A stretch of 64,000 bases of DNA from Bacteroides graminisolvens DSM 19988 = JCM 15093 (GCF_000428125.1 NZ_ATZI01000013.1:27605-91604), one strand, 5' to 3'. Shown: positions 1 through 7,274, numbered from the stretch's first letter. The notes: generated by a model not told the origin, from the letters alone. A program made the numbers and translations.

Positions 1-857
1 TTTGGTGAAAGATCGTACAGAGAGCCCCATGTGCCCAAGTCGGACCAACCGAAATCACCCAAAGCCACATGCACATTGTCGGCTTTCTCCATGATACCAA
101 TATCAATAGACACGTTGGGGCAAGTTGGGAAATTCGTATTTATATAAGCTTTCTCTTGCGGTGTGCCATAAATTTCGGCACCGGCACCTAAGTTTGCTGC
201 AACTTCCGGCAAGAAATCTTCTATTGCTTTAATGATGGTGTTGGCACTCCACAAGAAAATACCCGAATTCCAATAAAACTCGCCACTGTCAACAAACACC
301 TTAGCCAGTTCCAGTTCCGGTTTTTCTGTGAATGTTTTCACTTTATAGAAATTATCTGCTTCCTTTTCGGCAACTTGAATGTATCCGTAACCTGTTTCGG
401 GCCTGTTGGGCTTAATACCCAAGGTCAGTAAACGCCCAAATTCAGAAACAAACTCCAAACCCTTATTTATGGCTTCGAGAAATTCACCCTCTTTCAGAAT
501 GAGGTGATCGGACGGTGCCACCACTATTTTTGCATTTGCGTTGATGGCCCTAATATGATAGGCGGCCCATGCTATGCAAGGAGCTGTGTTTCTTCTGGTA
601 GGTTCAAGTAAAATCTGCTTCGGGTTCAGGCTTGGTAACTGTTCCTTTACTAAATCAGCATATATATCATTCGTTACAATAAAGATGTTTTCAGCGGGAA
701 TCACTTTGCTGAATCTATCGAATGTTTGCTGTAGCAGAGAGCGGCCTGTGCCGAAGAAATCAAGAAATTGTTTGGGTAGTGTTTTGCGGCTGAAAGGCCA
801 GAACCGGCTTCCGATTCCTCCTCCCATTATCACACAATAGTTATCCTTATTCGTCAT
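1..857 (-). CDS. manC: Mannose-1-phosphate guanylyltransferase (3' end beyond window)
   Basis: This enzyme makes GDP-mannose from mannose-1-phosphate and GTP in the cytoplasm, feeding capsule, O-antigen or glycan synthesis. The reverse strand reads 285 codons from ATG at 857 to the window edge without a stop. The nucleotide-binding motif GGGIGSRFWPFSR lies at residues 12-24. EPTRRNTAP follows at 85-93 and APSDHLI at 114-120, with FTEKP and NSGIFLW further on, all typical of the ManC nucleotidyltransferase domain. The C-terminus is missing, so I cannot tell whether this is the short form of about 350 residues or the bifunctional form with an isomerase domain. No clear TAnnTTTG promoter is visible just upstream. 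It is divergent from tRNA-Leu. Confidence 0.92.
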   Translation of the reverse strand, partial: MTNKDNYCVIMGGGIGSRFWPFSRKTLPKQFLDFFGTGRSLLQQTFDRFSKVIPAENIFIVTNDIYADLVKEQLPSLNPKQILLEPTRRNTAPCIAWAAYHIRAINANAKIVVAPSDHLILKEGEFLEAINKGLEFVSEFGRLLTLGIKPNRPETGYGYIQVAEKEADNFYKVKTFTEKPELELAKVFVDSGEFYWNSGIFLWSANTIIKAIEDFLPEVAANLGAGAEIYGTPQEKAYINTNFPTCPNVSIDIGIMEKADNVHVALGDFGWSDLGTWGSLYDLSP

Positions 858-962
858 GATATTGACTGTTTTTAAAGTTTCCGCTAATGTAGGATTTATT
901 TCGTTAAAAGGAATGTTTTGTTAGTTATTTATTGTTTTTCTGCGGATTTTTAAGGGAAACTC

Positions 963-992
963 TTGCAGGTTTAGAAAAAAGCCGTATCTTTG
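963..992 (+). promoter_or_regulatory. Promoter of tRNA-Leu
   Basis: TATCTTTG at 985-992 matches the Bacteroidetes -7 box TAnnTTTG exactly and lies 12 bases before the mature tRNA. A weaker TTG-containing -33 element sits at about 963-965. Confidence 0.7.
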
Positions 993-1004
993 CACCGCAA
1001 TTAA

Positions 1005-1091
1005 GCCCAGATGGCGGAATCGGTAGACGCGCTGGTCTCAAACACCAGTGGATTCACTTCCATCCCGGTTCGACCCCGGGTCTGGGTACCA
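1005..1091 (+). tRNA. tRNA-Leu (anticodon CAA)
   Basis: The acceptor arm GCCCAGA pairs with TCTGGGT at the 3' end, with a terminal G-U pair. The anticodon stem CTGGT/ACCAG encloses the loop CTCAAAC, giving anticodon CAA for codon UUG. A long variable arm is present, as expected for a class II leucine tRNA. The T loop is TTCGACC and CCA is encoded at 1089-1091. Confidence 0.95.
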
Positions 1092-1097
1092 CTAAGA

Positions 1098-1133
1098 AAG
1101 CTAAGTATTGATTATTCAGTACTTAGCTTTTTT
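1098..1133 (+). terminator. Intrinsic terminator after tRNA-Leu
   Basis: AAGCTAAGTA (1098-1107) pairs perfectly with TACTTAGCTT (1120-1129) around a 12-base loop, and the stem runs into a T tract. It separates the tRNA unit from the fic gene. Confidence 0.88.
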
Positions 1134-1145
1134 GCTTTAATATAA

Positions 1146-1198
1146 GACACAGAAGTGTCAACTTTGTTTGGTGAAACAAAATAAAAACAGTACTTTTG
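1146..1198 (+). promoter_or_regulatory. Promoter and inverted repeat upstream of fic
   Basis: TTTG at 1167-1170 and TACTTTTG at 1191-1198 are 20 bases apart, which is ideal Bacteroidetes promoter spacing. Directly upstream, GACAC (1146-1150) and GTGTC (1155-1159) form an inverted repeat around AGAA. It could be an operator, but it could also be chance. Confidence 0.65.
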
Positions 1199-1229
1199 AA
1201 AATAGATACAGTCACTTAAGTAGCAATCC

Positions 1230-2039
1230 ATGGAACAAGGAATTTGGCAAGAGATTGAAGCACTGCAGCGTCAGTTCGTAAAACTAGGTATCAGTGAAGC
1301 GGTGGACTATGAGAAGTACTACCTCTATTCGCTCATTGCCAACTCTACTGCTATCGAAGGTTCTACCCTGACTGAATCAGAAGCGCAACTGCTTTTTGAC
1401 GAAGGTGTTGTAGCCGGTGGTAAACCTCTTCTTCATCACTTGATGAACGAGGACTTGAAGAACGCCTACGAGCTGGCGATAAGAGAAGCCAAAGAGAAAA
1501 CACCTATTGCTTCTGCATTTCTACAAACCCTCAATGCTGCATTGATGCATTCCACAGGAGGCATTCACAGCGTAATGGGTGGCTCTTTTGATTCCTCGAA
1601 AGGTGAGTACCGCCTCTGTGGAGTTACAGCTGGCATCGGTGGTCGCTCTTATATGAGCTATCAGAAAGTCCCTTCAATGGTTACTGAACTGTGTAACTAT
1701 CTGCAAAAGCGTATCGCCACAGCATTCACTATTCAAGAACTATACGAACTTAGTTTTAATGCTCATCTAAATCTGGTAACCATTCATCCGTGGGTAGATG
1801 GAAACGGACGCGCTTCTCGTCTGTTGATGAACTATATCCAATTCCTCTATAACCTTTTTCCAACGAAACTCTTCAAAGAAGATAGAGATGAATATATTCT
1901 TGCCTTGCGCCAGTCGCAAGATGAAGACAGTAACCAATCTTTCTTGGCATTTATGGCAGGGCAATTAAGAAAGTCCCTTTCCTTAGAAATTGAGCGGTTT
2001 GATGCTTCGCAGAAGAAAGGATTCAGTTTTATGTTTTGA
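1230..2039 (+). CDS. Fic-domain protein, probable AMP transferase with N-terminal inhibitory helix
   Basis: This is a 269-residue Fic-family protein. The catalytic motif HPWVDGNGRASR spans residues 186-197, with His186 as the expected base and both the GNGR anion-binding segment and the final Arg intact. Residues 39-44 (STAIEG) match the (S/T)xxxE(G/N) inhibitory motif, with Glu43 as the predicted blocking residue. A single polypeptide of this layout is the class II, self-inhibited type. Such enzymes move AMP (rarely other nucleotide groups) onto hydroxyls of target proteins; the target cannot be read here. The gene has its own promoter and stands alone between a tRNA and a decayed gene, so it could be a solitary regulator or a remnant of a mobile region. 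I see no separate antitoxin gene. Confidence 0.9.
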   Translation: MEQGIWQEIEALQRQFVKLGISEAVDYEKYYLYSLIANSTAIEGSTLTESEAQLLFDEGVVAGGKPLLHHLMNEDLKNAYELAIREAKEKTPIASAFLQTLNAALMHSTGGIHSVMGGSFDSSKGEYRLCGVTAGIGGRSYMSYQKVPSMVTELCNYLQKRIATAFTIQELYELSFNAHLNLVTIHPWVDGNGRASRLLMNYIQFLYNLFPTKLFKEDRDEYILALRQSQDEDSNQSFLAFMAGQLRKSLSLEIERFDASQKKGFSFMF

Positions 2040-2058
2040 GTACGGAGTACGGAGTACA
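2038..2058 (+). repeat. Three tandem copies of a 7-bp unit at the fic stop codon
   Basis: GAGTACG, GAGTACG and GAGTACA follow each other directly, starting inside the TGA stop codon of fic. The copies are nearly perfect. The run could expand or contract by slippage, but it lies after the stop and would not change the protein. Confidence 0.75.
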
Positions 2059-2212
2059 TTGAGGATGTTATTAGGTGAAATGCAGTACCTGAAGTATTTT
2101 GATTATCTGTCCTTCGTTTATGCCAAATGGTTTTTGTGATTCTCACGAATGATTATAAAATTTTACACATTGTTCAAAAGGTTATTTTATTATCAAAGTT
2201 TTGTTATAACAA

Positions 2213-3098
2213 TTACAACCAGATACTTGCTCCAATCCTGAACCCGATGTAGCGTTTCAGGTTCATCTCTTCAAGTAGAAAGCCTTCGGTCTTAGCAGTC
2301 ATTCCTAAATTTAGAGATAATCCTTTAACTCCTTTTATTCCTGAATAGACCCTGTATTTTCCTGTTAAATCAATGGCAGTTCCAAGTTTCCCCGAGTTTT
2401 CAGCGAAAGCCAATGCTCTAGGTTGTATCCAGCCGTGCAAAGCAGCATCAATAGCGATGTTTTGTGCTACTGATATATTGTATAAATCCGCTCCCAATGC
2501 GGGAAACCATGTATTTTTGTTTTCATATTGTCTTAAATAAAAATGAGCATTGACGGACTTTGTTGTTAGCCAGAAATGTTCGTCAATGTAATCTCCAAAG
2601 GGAACCATGCCATAGCCCAAAGCGAAATTCCCGTTGCATTTGCTATTCAACTTAAAACCGGTTTTTCCAAGAAGTAGTGGGTCTACTAAATTTAAAAGCG
2701 AACGCCAGCCTACTCTTTTTACGAATCTCTTCTCTTTATTTGTTAAATCGTTGTGAAATACTTCCTATTCCTTTGTAGGTAAGTATGGAACGATGCCCTT
2801 CTTCATGCGTTAAAGGAATGAATATCAAGGAGGCTGCCGATTGCAAAAGTAGATTGCTGAGGTAAATAGGCTTGTTTTTGAAGATTACAATTTTATTTAA
2901 TTGACGCATGCTTAGTCTATACAGACTTAAATAATTTTCGTTGGCCTGGCGCATGGTAAAGAGCTTGGCAGGAGAGTCGATCAGAAGAAAAGAATACTCT
3001 TTTACTGCCAATGAATCTTTACTTCTGTTTTGTGAAGCTGCATTCACTACTAAAACAAATAATAGAAGTAATGTAATATATGATCTTTTTTTAATCAT
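2213..3098 (-). pseudogene. Decayed gene with HEEGH motif (frameshifted, probably internally deleted)
   Basis: The reverse strand holds two open stretches that look like one former gene. The first starts at ATG 3098 and encodes MIKKRSYITLLLLF..., a plausible signal peptide, then IPLTHEEGHRSILT, whose HEEGH fits a zinc HExxH motif. It stops near 2736 after SISQRFNK. The second reads without a stop in another frame from about 2757 to 2213, ending in alternating residues and LRIGASIWL like a beta-strand-rich outer-membrane protein. No good start exists for the second part, only TTG. A short frame slip would join them. The abrupt change from HEEGHR to barrel-like sequence suggests a lost middle section as well. 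What the intact protein did is unknown. Confidence 0.6.
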
Positions 3099-3118
3099 GA
3101 GCAATTTCGAATCTAAAG

Positions 3119-3275
3119 TTAGTCATGGTTCTTATTGTTTATGAGGTTTACCACCACTTTTACCATGGTGTCTTTCTCTTCAGTACTGCTTTCAGCAATC
3201 ATTAGAGTCAGGGCAACTAGTGCTCCGTCCTACCCATCACTTGCCTTATGTATTAAACGTTCTAACACTCCCCGT
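3119..3275 (-). pseudogene. Possible gene remnant with one internal stop
   Basis: Downstream of the acetyltransferase, a different reverse frame reads SKRGVLERLIHKASDG, then TAG at 3230-3232, then DGALVALTLMIAESS and more until a stop at 3119. The composition is protein-like on both sides of the single stop. The longest ATG-started part is only about 25 residues. It may be the tail of an old gene or a chance open stretch. I recognise no family. Confidence 0.3.
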
Positions 3276-4323
3276 TTACTCTGATTTAAACTCGTCCTTG
3301 TCATATTCTTCTTTCAGCATTGAATAATACAATCGATCAACATATTTGCCATCTGTATAAAAGAAATCACGTAGAGTTCCTTCATACGTAAAATTACATT
3401 TTCTTATAACGCCCTGCGAAGCTATATTCCCTTCTTTGTGGCAGACTTGTACTTTGTGGAAATTGACATGGTTAAAACAAAAATTCAGAATGGCTTTTAC
3501 CGCTTCTGTTGCATAGCCCTTACGATGAAACTTGCTTCCTAAAGCATATTCTATCTCACAAAAAATGGTTTTTGTTGTCGATAAGAAAAATGGCAACTTG
3601 TCCGATGCATATACCGGACTCCTTTTCAATAATTGCCCAACGATAGTAATCTGGATTTTTGTATGAGTTAATGTATTTATCTAATAGTGCTCTGACTTCT
3701 TCTTTTGTTATGTATACCGGTTCGCAGTACAAGGACTGAATTGTTGAATCGCTAATCCAGTAGACCAGCATATCGTTATCGTCTGTGTACTGAAAGGGTC
3801 TTAGTGTAAGCCTCTCTGTATTGATGACTGTTGTTCCGCAGTGTTTTAGCGTATCATCCAAAGTATAATAGTTCGCTTTCGGGTCAAAAACAAAACCGTT
3901 ACCGAGTAATGCTTTGCAAGAAGCTATGTTGTCACTATCCGGCTGAACTATGATCTTAGCATGTGGGTATTGTGTTTTAATACGTTCAACCAGCAATCTG
4001 ATTATTTGCTTGCCATAGCCTTTGTGCAGATAATCTTCTTCCCCGATAAAGTAGTCGATGCTGAATAATTCATGTGGCCGATCTACAGTGTACCAATCTT
4101 CCTTAGCGACAAAGCAGTCGTAATATTGTCCAAAACCAATAGGGTGGTTTTCTTCTTGTGCAATGAAATGGTTGAGAAAGCTAAAGTTGCCTTTTCTTTC
4201 TTTGATCTCATTTAGCCATTCATCGGCATCGTTATACCACTTCAACACGTGTTCTTTGTTTAACCAGCAGGTTAGTTGCCGGATGTGGCTATCTTGAACG
4301 GGAACTAATTTTAATTTTTCCAT
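3276..4323 (-). pseudogene. Tandem GNAT acetyltransferase gene broken by a +1 frameshift
   Basis: The ATG at 4323 opens 255 codons containing a complete GNAT domain (residues about 1-165; DYFIGEEDYLHKGYGKQIIRLL is the acetyl-CoA-binding region, resembling AAC(6')-type enzymes). It is followed by the first half of a second GNAT domain of the RimJ/RimL type (NTERLTLRPF...). The frame then stops after NKNHFL. Removing one base from the A6 run at 3560-3565 restores NKNHFCEIEYALGSKFHRKGYATEAV, and the second domain continues to 3276. The gene is therefore a two-domain fusion with a homopolymer slip. The cause could be mutation, reversible slippage or a sequencing error. The N-terminal domain may still be made. 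A TACATTTG box lies upstream. Confidence 0.75.
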
Positions 4324-4358
4324 ATCGATATAGTTTTATTCTGAATATGAGCTGTTTA

Positions 4359-4366
4359 CAAATGTA
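4359..4366 (-). promoter_or_regulatory. Promoter -7 box for the GNAT gene
   Basis: The reverse strand reads TACATTTG, an exact TAnnTTTG match, 36 bases before the ATG at 4323. I see no clear TTTG partner at the -33 position. Confidence 0.5.
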
Positions 4367-4405
4367 GTAATTTGATTTCACTTAAAGATCATTCCTTTCA
4401 ATGTA

Positions 4406-4436
4406 CTTGTATGGTAAAATGTATTTTGTACCTTTA
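4406..4436 (+). promoter_or_regulatory. Weak promoter of the membrane protein at 4467
   Basis: CTTG (4406-4409) and TACCTTTA (4429-4436) are 19 bases apart. Each deviates from the TTTG and TAnnTTTG consensus by one base. They lie about 30 bases before the start codon. Confidence 0.4.
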
Positions 4437-4466
4437 CCTCATAATTAATCAGTTGATGGCTAACCA

Positions 4467-5225
4467 ATGAATTCAGTTCAACTTTCTAGTAATCAAATTC
4501 AGAGAATAGAGTCTTTCCTACGGAGAAAAGGGATTGAGGTAACTAATATGGAGAGTTTTACTTTTATGACCAGATATGATTTGAGCACCTCGATAAAGTG
4601 TAAACCTCAATTCCGAAATCTGGCCGGACCGGGAGTCTTTACTTTCAGGCTAAAGTCGGGTGCTCTTCGTGCTTTTAAACTATATCCGTATCGTTTACGC
4701 TACAGCTACCTGATTCAGTATCTTATAGAAAAAAAGATTCCGTTTATAAACTATGTTTCTCAAGAAAAAAGGGATATGGATTTATGTTACATAGAGTTTC
4801 CCGGTTTTTCTATGCGATTAGCTTATTTTACCTTACTGGCTTTAATTTTGACTTTTTCTTCTATTTTTCTTTTCCTGCACCAACCGCTTTCTGTAGCGAT
4901 ATTTGGTGTTGCATATTTGTTGTTGGGTGTTTGCCTATTATACCATGGCGTTTTGAAGCAACATTCACTTGTCTTTGATGCTCATAATCTCATTTTGCGT
5001 AATTATTTTCAAAAGAAAGTAATACCGTATCATGAGCTGAAGAAAGTAAACTTCGGTGGTAGAAACCATTATAAAAATGTTCATCCGTTTTTCATGGAGA
5101 TACTTGATGTTCAAAACAACTATCATGTATTTTTTCTTGGTAACGTTAATAAGAAAAATATGATAAGTGCGGTTGAATGTCTCAAAGCGCATGGCATTGA
5201 TGCTACTTCAGAAGCTATTATATAA
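4467..5225 (+). CDS. Membrane protein of unknown function with two central helices
   Basis: I do not recognise this 252-residue protein. Residues 1-115 are soluble and basic. Two hydrophobic helices follow at about 116-137 and 140-160, separated by a very short turn, so both ends should face the same side, probably the cytoplasm. The C-terminal part (about 165-252) is rich in alternating strands (LVFDAHNLILRN, VIPYHELKKVNFGG) and ends in a helix, which resembles a bacterial pleckstrin-homology-like fold, but this is inference. It has its own weak promoter and stands alone. The 23-bp repeat array begins about 31 bases after its stop codon. Confidence 0.7.
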   Translation: MNSVQLSSNQIQRIESFLRRKGIEVTNMESFTFMTRYDLSTSIKCKPQFRNLAGPGVFTFRLKSGALRAFKLYPYRLRYSYLIQYLIEKKIPFINYVSQEKRDMDLCYIEFPGFSMRLAYFTLLALILTFSSIFLFLHQPLSVAIFGVAYLLLGVCLLYHGVLKQHSLVFDAHNLILRNYFQKKVIPYHELKKVNFGGRNHYKNVHPFFMEILDVQNNYHVFFLGNVNKKNMISAVECLKAHGIDATSEAII

Positions 5226-5255
5226 ACAAAAATTATCTGCTACTTACAAAACCTT

Positions 5256-5340
5256 GTGCACACCCGGGTGTACAACTATCATACACCCGGGTGTACGGAA
5301 CTTGTACATGGGGGTGTACAAAGTCTGTACATCCGGGTGG
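5256..5340. repeat. Tandem array, 23-bp period, palindromic core
   Basis: Four units keep an exact 23-base spacing. Units 1 and 2 contain ACACCCGGGTGT, and unit 2 is the perfect palindrome TACACCCGGGTGTAC at 5282-5296. Unit 3 has TGGGGG and unit 4 TCCGGG at the same phase (hexamers at 5263, 5286, 5309 and 5332). The spacers share GTAC ends but differ inside. A period of about two helical turns would place all cores on one face of the DNA. The function is unknown. Confidence 0.9.
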
Positions 5341-5449
5341 AGACGAAAATTGCTCACTTGCAAAATAAATCGCAGTAGCATACTAACTAAAGATTCTATA
5401 TATAAACAATAAGTGACTATAAACTTGTAAGAAATTAGTGCCAAAAAAG

Positions 5450-5553
5450 TTGGTGATACTTGGTGATACTTGGTGAGGCTTTTTTTTAGGCAAGTGTCAC
5501 CCAGAATTGTCTGATTATCAGTTTGTTACAAGGTTGGTGATACTTGGTGATAC
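5450..5553. repeat. Two blocks of a 10-bp direct repeat (TTGGTGATAC)
   Basis: TTGGTGATAC occurs at 5450-5459 and 5460-5469, followed by the partial copy TTGGTGAG at 5470-5477. Two further copies lie at 5534-5543 and 5544-5553. An inverted, imperfect copy (GTGTCACC) lies between the blocks near 5494. The 10-base period again matches DNA helical repeat. Confidence 0.85.
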
Positions 5554-5652
5554 TTTATTTCATACTTTTTATGAGACCTTGCGGAACAAAGCACTGCTAT
5601 TCTTTAAAAGAAGTCAAACTTTTATTTTTAATATTAATTCATATTTACATAG

Positions 5653-5684
5653 TTTGCATATCATTTATTTTGTTCGTATCTTTA
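5653..5684 (+). promoter_or_regulatory. Promoter for candidate small RNA
   Basis: TTTG at 5653-5656 and TATCTTTA at 5677-5684 are 20 bases apart. The only deviation from consensus is the final A. No good start codon or gene follows before the terminator at 5880. Confidence 0.5.
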
Positions 5685-5691
5685 TTCCGTT

Positions 5692-5909
5692 GAATTACAG
5701 AGGATAACATAACGTTGATTATATTAATATATATGCGTTTATCATGCATTTATTAAGACTTACTCTTCGACGTTTACCCTAAATGTATCGACAAAAGGCT
5801 TAATTTGGCGGTTTTTATTGTTTTCAATAACAATCGATATATTCTCTCTTAAAGTTTGTTTTAGATGGATATTAGTTTCAGGTCTCGCAGTTGCGGGACC
5901 TGTTTTTTT
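5692..5909 (+). ncRNA. Candidate small RNA of about 215 bases
   Basis: The stretch lies between a good promoter (5653-5684) and a strong terminator (5880-5909) and has no convincing protein gene. It contains a second hairpin at about 5768-5792: TCGA and CGTTTA pair with TAAATG and TCGA around CCC, allowing one G-U pair and a two-base bulge. I recognise no known RNA family. It could instead be a leader transcript or decayed sequence. Confidence 0.35.
5880..5909 (+). terminator. Intrinsic terminator of the 5.2-5.9 kb non-coding region
   Basis: AGGTCTCGC (5880-5888) pairs with GCGGGACCT (5893-5901) around AGTT, with one G-U pair, and is followed by GTTTTTTT. No protein gene ends nearby on the plus strand, which argues for a non-coding transcript here. 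Confidence 0.85.
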
Positions 5910-5940
5910 ATATCGGCTCCTCGTTATTACTTAAAAATAG

Positions 5941-5948
5941 TATCTTTG
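5941..5948 (+). promoter_or_regulatory. Promoter -7 box that fixes the start of the next gene
   Basis: TATCTTTG is an exact TAnnTTTG match. Transcription should begin near 5955, so the coding start must be ATG 5963 or 5969 and not the in-frame ATG at 5891, which overlaps the terminator. Confidence 0.7.
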
Positions 5949-5962
5949 TGCTCCTATTTTTT

Positions 5963-6598
5963 ATGTATATGAGTATCATACGTAAATTGAAGCATCCGTT
6001 TATCTGGCTTTCGCGTTTCCGTAATCGTTGTGGTTATGGAGTGCACTCGCCTTTTGCCTTTAACTTTATTACGAATGTAATTTATGAAAGGCTTCCTTAT
6101 TATGCATACAGCACATTGCCCATGCAAGAAAGGGAGCTGGCTCGTCATAACAAAGGGAGAATGTTTTTCTGGGAGAGCCGAAAGGTGAGCCGGCTTTTGT
6201 TTCGATTGGTTAACATGGCTCAGCCCGATGTGATAGTGCATGTGGGGAGGCGGTCATCGGCTGCTGTGTATTTGCAAGCTGCCAAAACGACTGCTACTTA
6301 TTTATATGCCGAATCGTTTTCGGAAGTTTCTTTGAATGATGGAATGCCTATTGATTTTTTGTTTGTCGATGCCGAGGCTGCTTTGCTTACTGCTCAGGTT
6401 CTTGACAATCTGCTGAGTCGCCATTCTTTGCAATCAATCTATGTTTTTCGGGGCATTGGTTATGGCAAGGAGATGAAGGCTTGCTGGAAAAAATTGCAGG
6501 ATGATGAGCGGACGGGCATTACGTTTGATCTTTATGACCTGGGTATTGTTTTCTTTGATAAAAAGAAGATAAAACAACACTATACGGTCAACTTTTAG
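5963..6598 (+). CDS. Conserved protein, methyltransferase-like fold possible
   Basis: This 211-residue protein has an N-terminal segment IRKLKHPFIWLSRFRNRCGYGVHSPFAFNFI that is rich in basic and aromatic residues. A central part follows with VIVHVGRRSSAAVYL and IDFLFVDAE, whose spacing resembles the glycine loop and acidic strand of a Rossmann-like SAM methyltransferase, though the loop is poor in glycine. I infer a degenerate methyltransferase fold but claim no activity. The start at 5963 (MYMSII) or 5969 (MSII) is chosen because the promoter box at 5941-5948 excludes the upstream in-frame ATG. The corrinoid adenosyltransferase start lies 40 bases after its stop, so the two are probably co-transcribed. 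Confidence 0.75.
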   Translation: MYMSIIRKLKHPFIWLSRFRNRCGYGVHSPFAFNFITNVIYERLPYYAYSTLPMQERELARHNKGRMFFWESRKVSRLLFRLVNMAQPDVIVHVGRRSSAAVYLQAAKTTATYLYAESFSEVSLNDGMPIDFLFVDAEAALLTAQVLDNLLSRHSLQSIYVFRGIGYGKEMKACWKKLQDDERTGITFDLYDLGIVFFDKKKIKQHYTVNF

Positions 6599-6637
6599 TG
6601 GGTGGCTGCTGTTAATCTTTTACTAATAAGCAATGAT

Positions 6638-7201
6638 ATGAAGAAAAGTTTAGTATATACGAAGACGGGTGACAAAGGACGTACCGGACTGATTGGGGGT
6701 ACGCGGGTGTTGAAAACGGATGCACGGCTCGAGGCTTATGGCACGGTAGATGAGCTCAATGCTCATTTGGGGGTGCTCATTACTTATCTGACTGAAGAGG
6801 GTGATGCCGAGTTTCTGCGCGTAGTGCAGGACAAGCTTTTTGGTGTGGGGTCTTATCTGGCAACGGATCAGGAGAAGACCGACTTGCATGCCGTAAGTAT
6901 CATCAAGCCCGAGGATGTGGAAAAAATAGAACTGGCTATTGATGAAGCCGATAACGGATTGCCGGCTATTAATAATTTTGTACTTCCCGGTGGCGCCAGG
7001 GCTTCGGCTTTCTGCCATGTGTGCCGAACGGTTTGCCGCCGTGCCGAAAGGCGTATCTTGGCTTTGACGGATCATTTGACTATTGATCAGAATTTATTGG
7101 CTTATATCAACCGTCTGTCCGATTATCTTTTCGTTTTATCACGTAGGATTAATTTTCTGGAGAAAAAAGACGAAATATTTTGGAATAATCGTTGCAAATG
7201 A
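6638..7201 (+). CDS. Corrinoid (ATP:cob(I)alamin) adenosyltransferase, PduO type
   Basis: This enzyme adds the 5'-deoxyadenosyl group from ATP to cob(I)alamin, giving the coenzyme used by methylmalonyl-CoA mutase and related enzymes. The 187-residue protein begins [21 protein letters not shown], the ATP-binding signature of the PduO/MMAB family. It continues with [28 protein letters not shown] and CRRAERR, also hallmarks. The start at ATG 6638 is preferred to the upstream GTG at 6602 because conserved sequence begins there. No cobalamin riboswitch is visible in the short gap, so expression probably depends on the upstream promoter at 5941. Confidence 0.95.
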   Translation: MKKSLVYTKTGDKGRTGLIGGTRVLKTDARLEAYGTVDELNAHLGVLITYLTEEGDAEFLRVVQDKLFGVGSYLATDQEKTDLHAVSIIKPEDVEKIELAIDEADNGLPAINNFVLPGGARASAFCHVCRTVCRRAERRILALTDHLTIDQNLLAYINRLSDYLFVLSRRINFLEKKDEIFWNNRCK

Positions 7202-7213
7202 AGTATTTTATTA

Positions 7214-7221
7214 TACTTTTG
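7214..7221 (+). promoter_or_regulatory. Promoter -7 box for the small acidic protein
   Basis: TACTTTTG matches TAnnTTTG exactly and lies 53 bases before the ATG at 7275. Confidence 0.65.
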
Positions 7222-7274
7222 CCGAAAATATAAAAAAAGAGGAATAATATTCACATTTTAAATACTGTAAAACT

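Noticed and set aside
574..840. Plus-strand gene opposite manC
   Set aside because: The minus strand encodes a convincing guanylyltransferase with all N-terminal motifs; the plus frame is its shadow.
1846..2146. Minus-strand antitoxin gene overlapping fic
   Set aside because: No good start or conserved composition; the inhibitory motif is already inside the Fic protein itself, so a partner is not needed.
5256..5340. CRISPR array
   Set aside because: Units are 23 bases long with no spacer of 25-40 unique bases between repeats, and no cas gene is present. It is a tandem array.
5167..5444. Protein genes over the palindromic array, on either strand
   Set aside because: The frames exist only because the 23-bp array lacks stops. 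The composition is repetitive and not protein-like, and one frame starts inside the real upstream gene.
5507..5707. A 66-residue gene
   Set aside because: No start signal, AT-driven composition, and overlap with the promoter of the candidate small RNA and the second TTGGTGATAC block.
6599..6637. Cobalamin riboswitch before the corrinoid adenosyltransferase
   Set aside because: The gap is only about 40 bases and contains no B12-box-like sequence.
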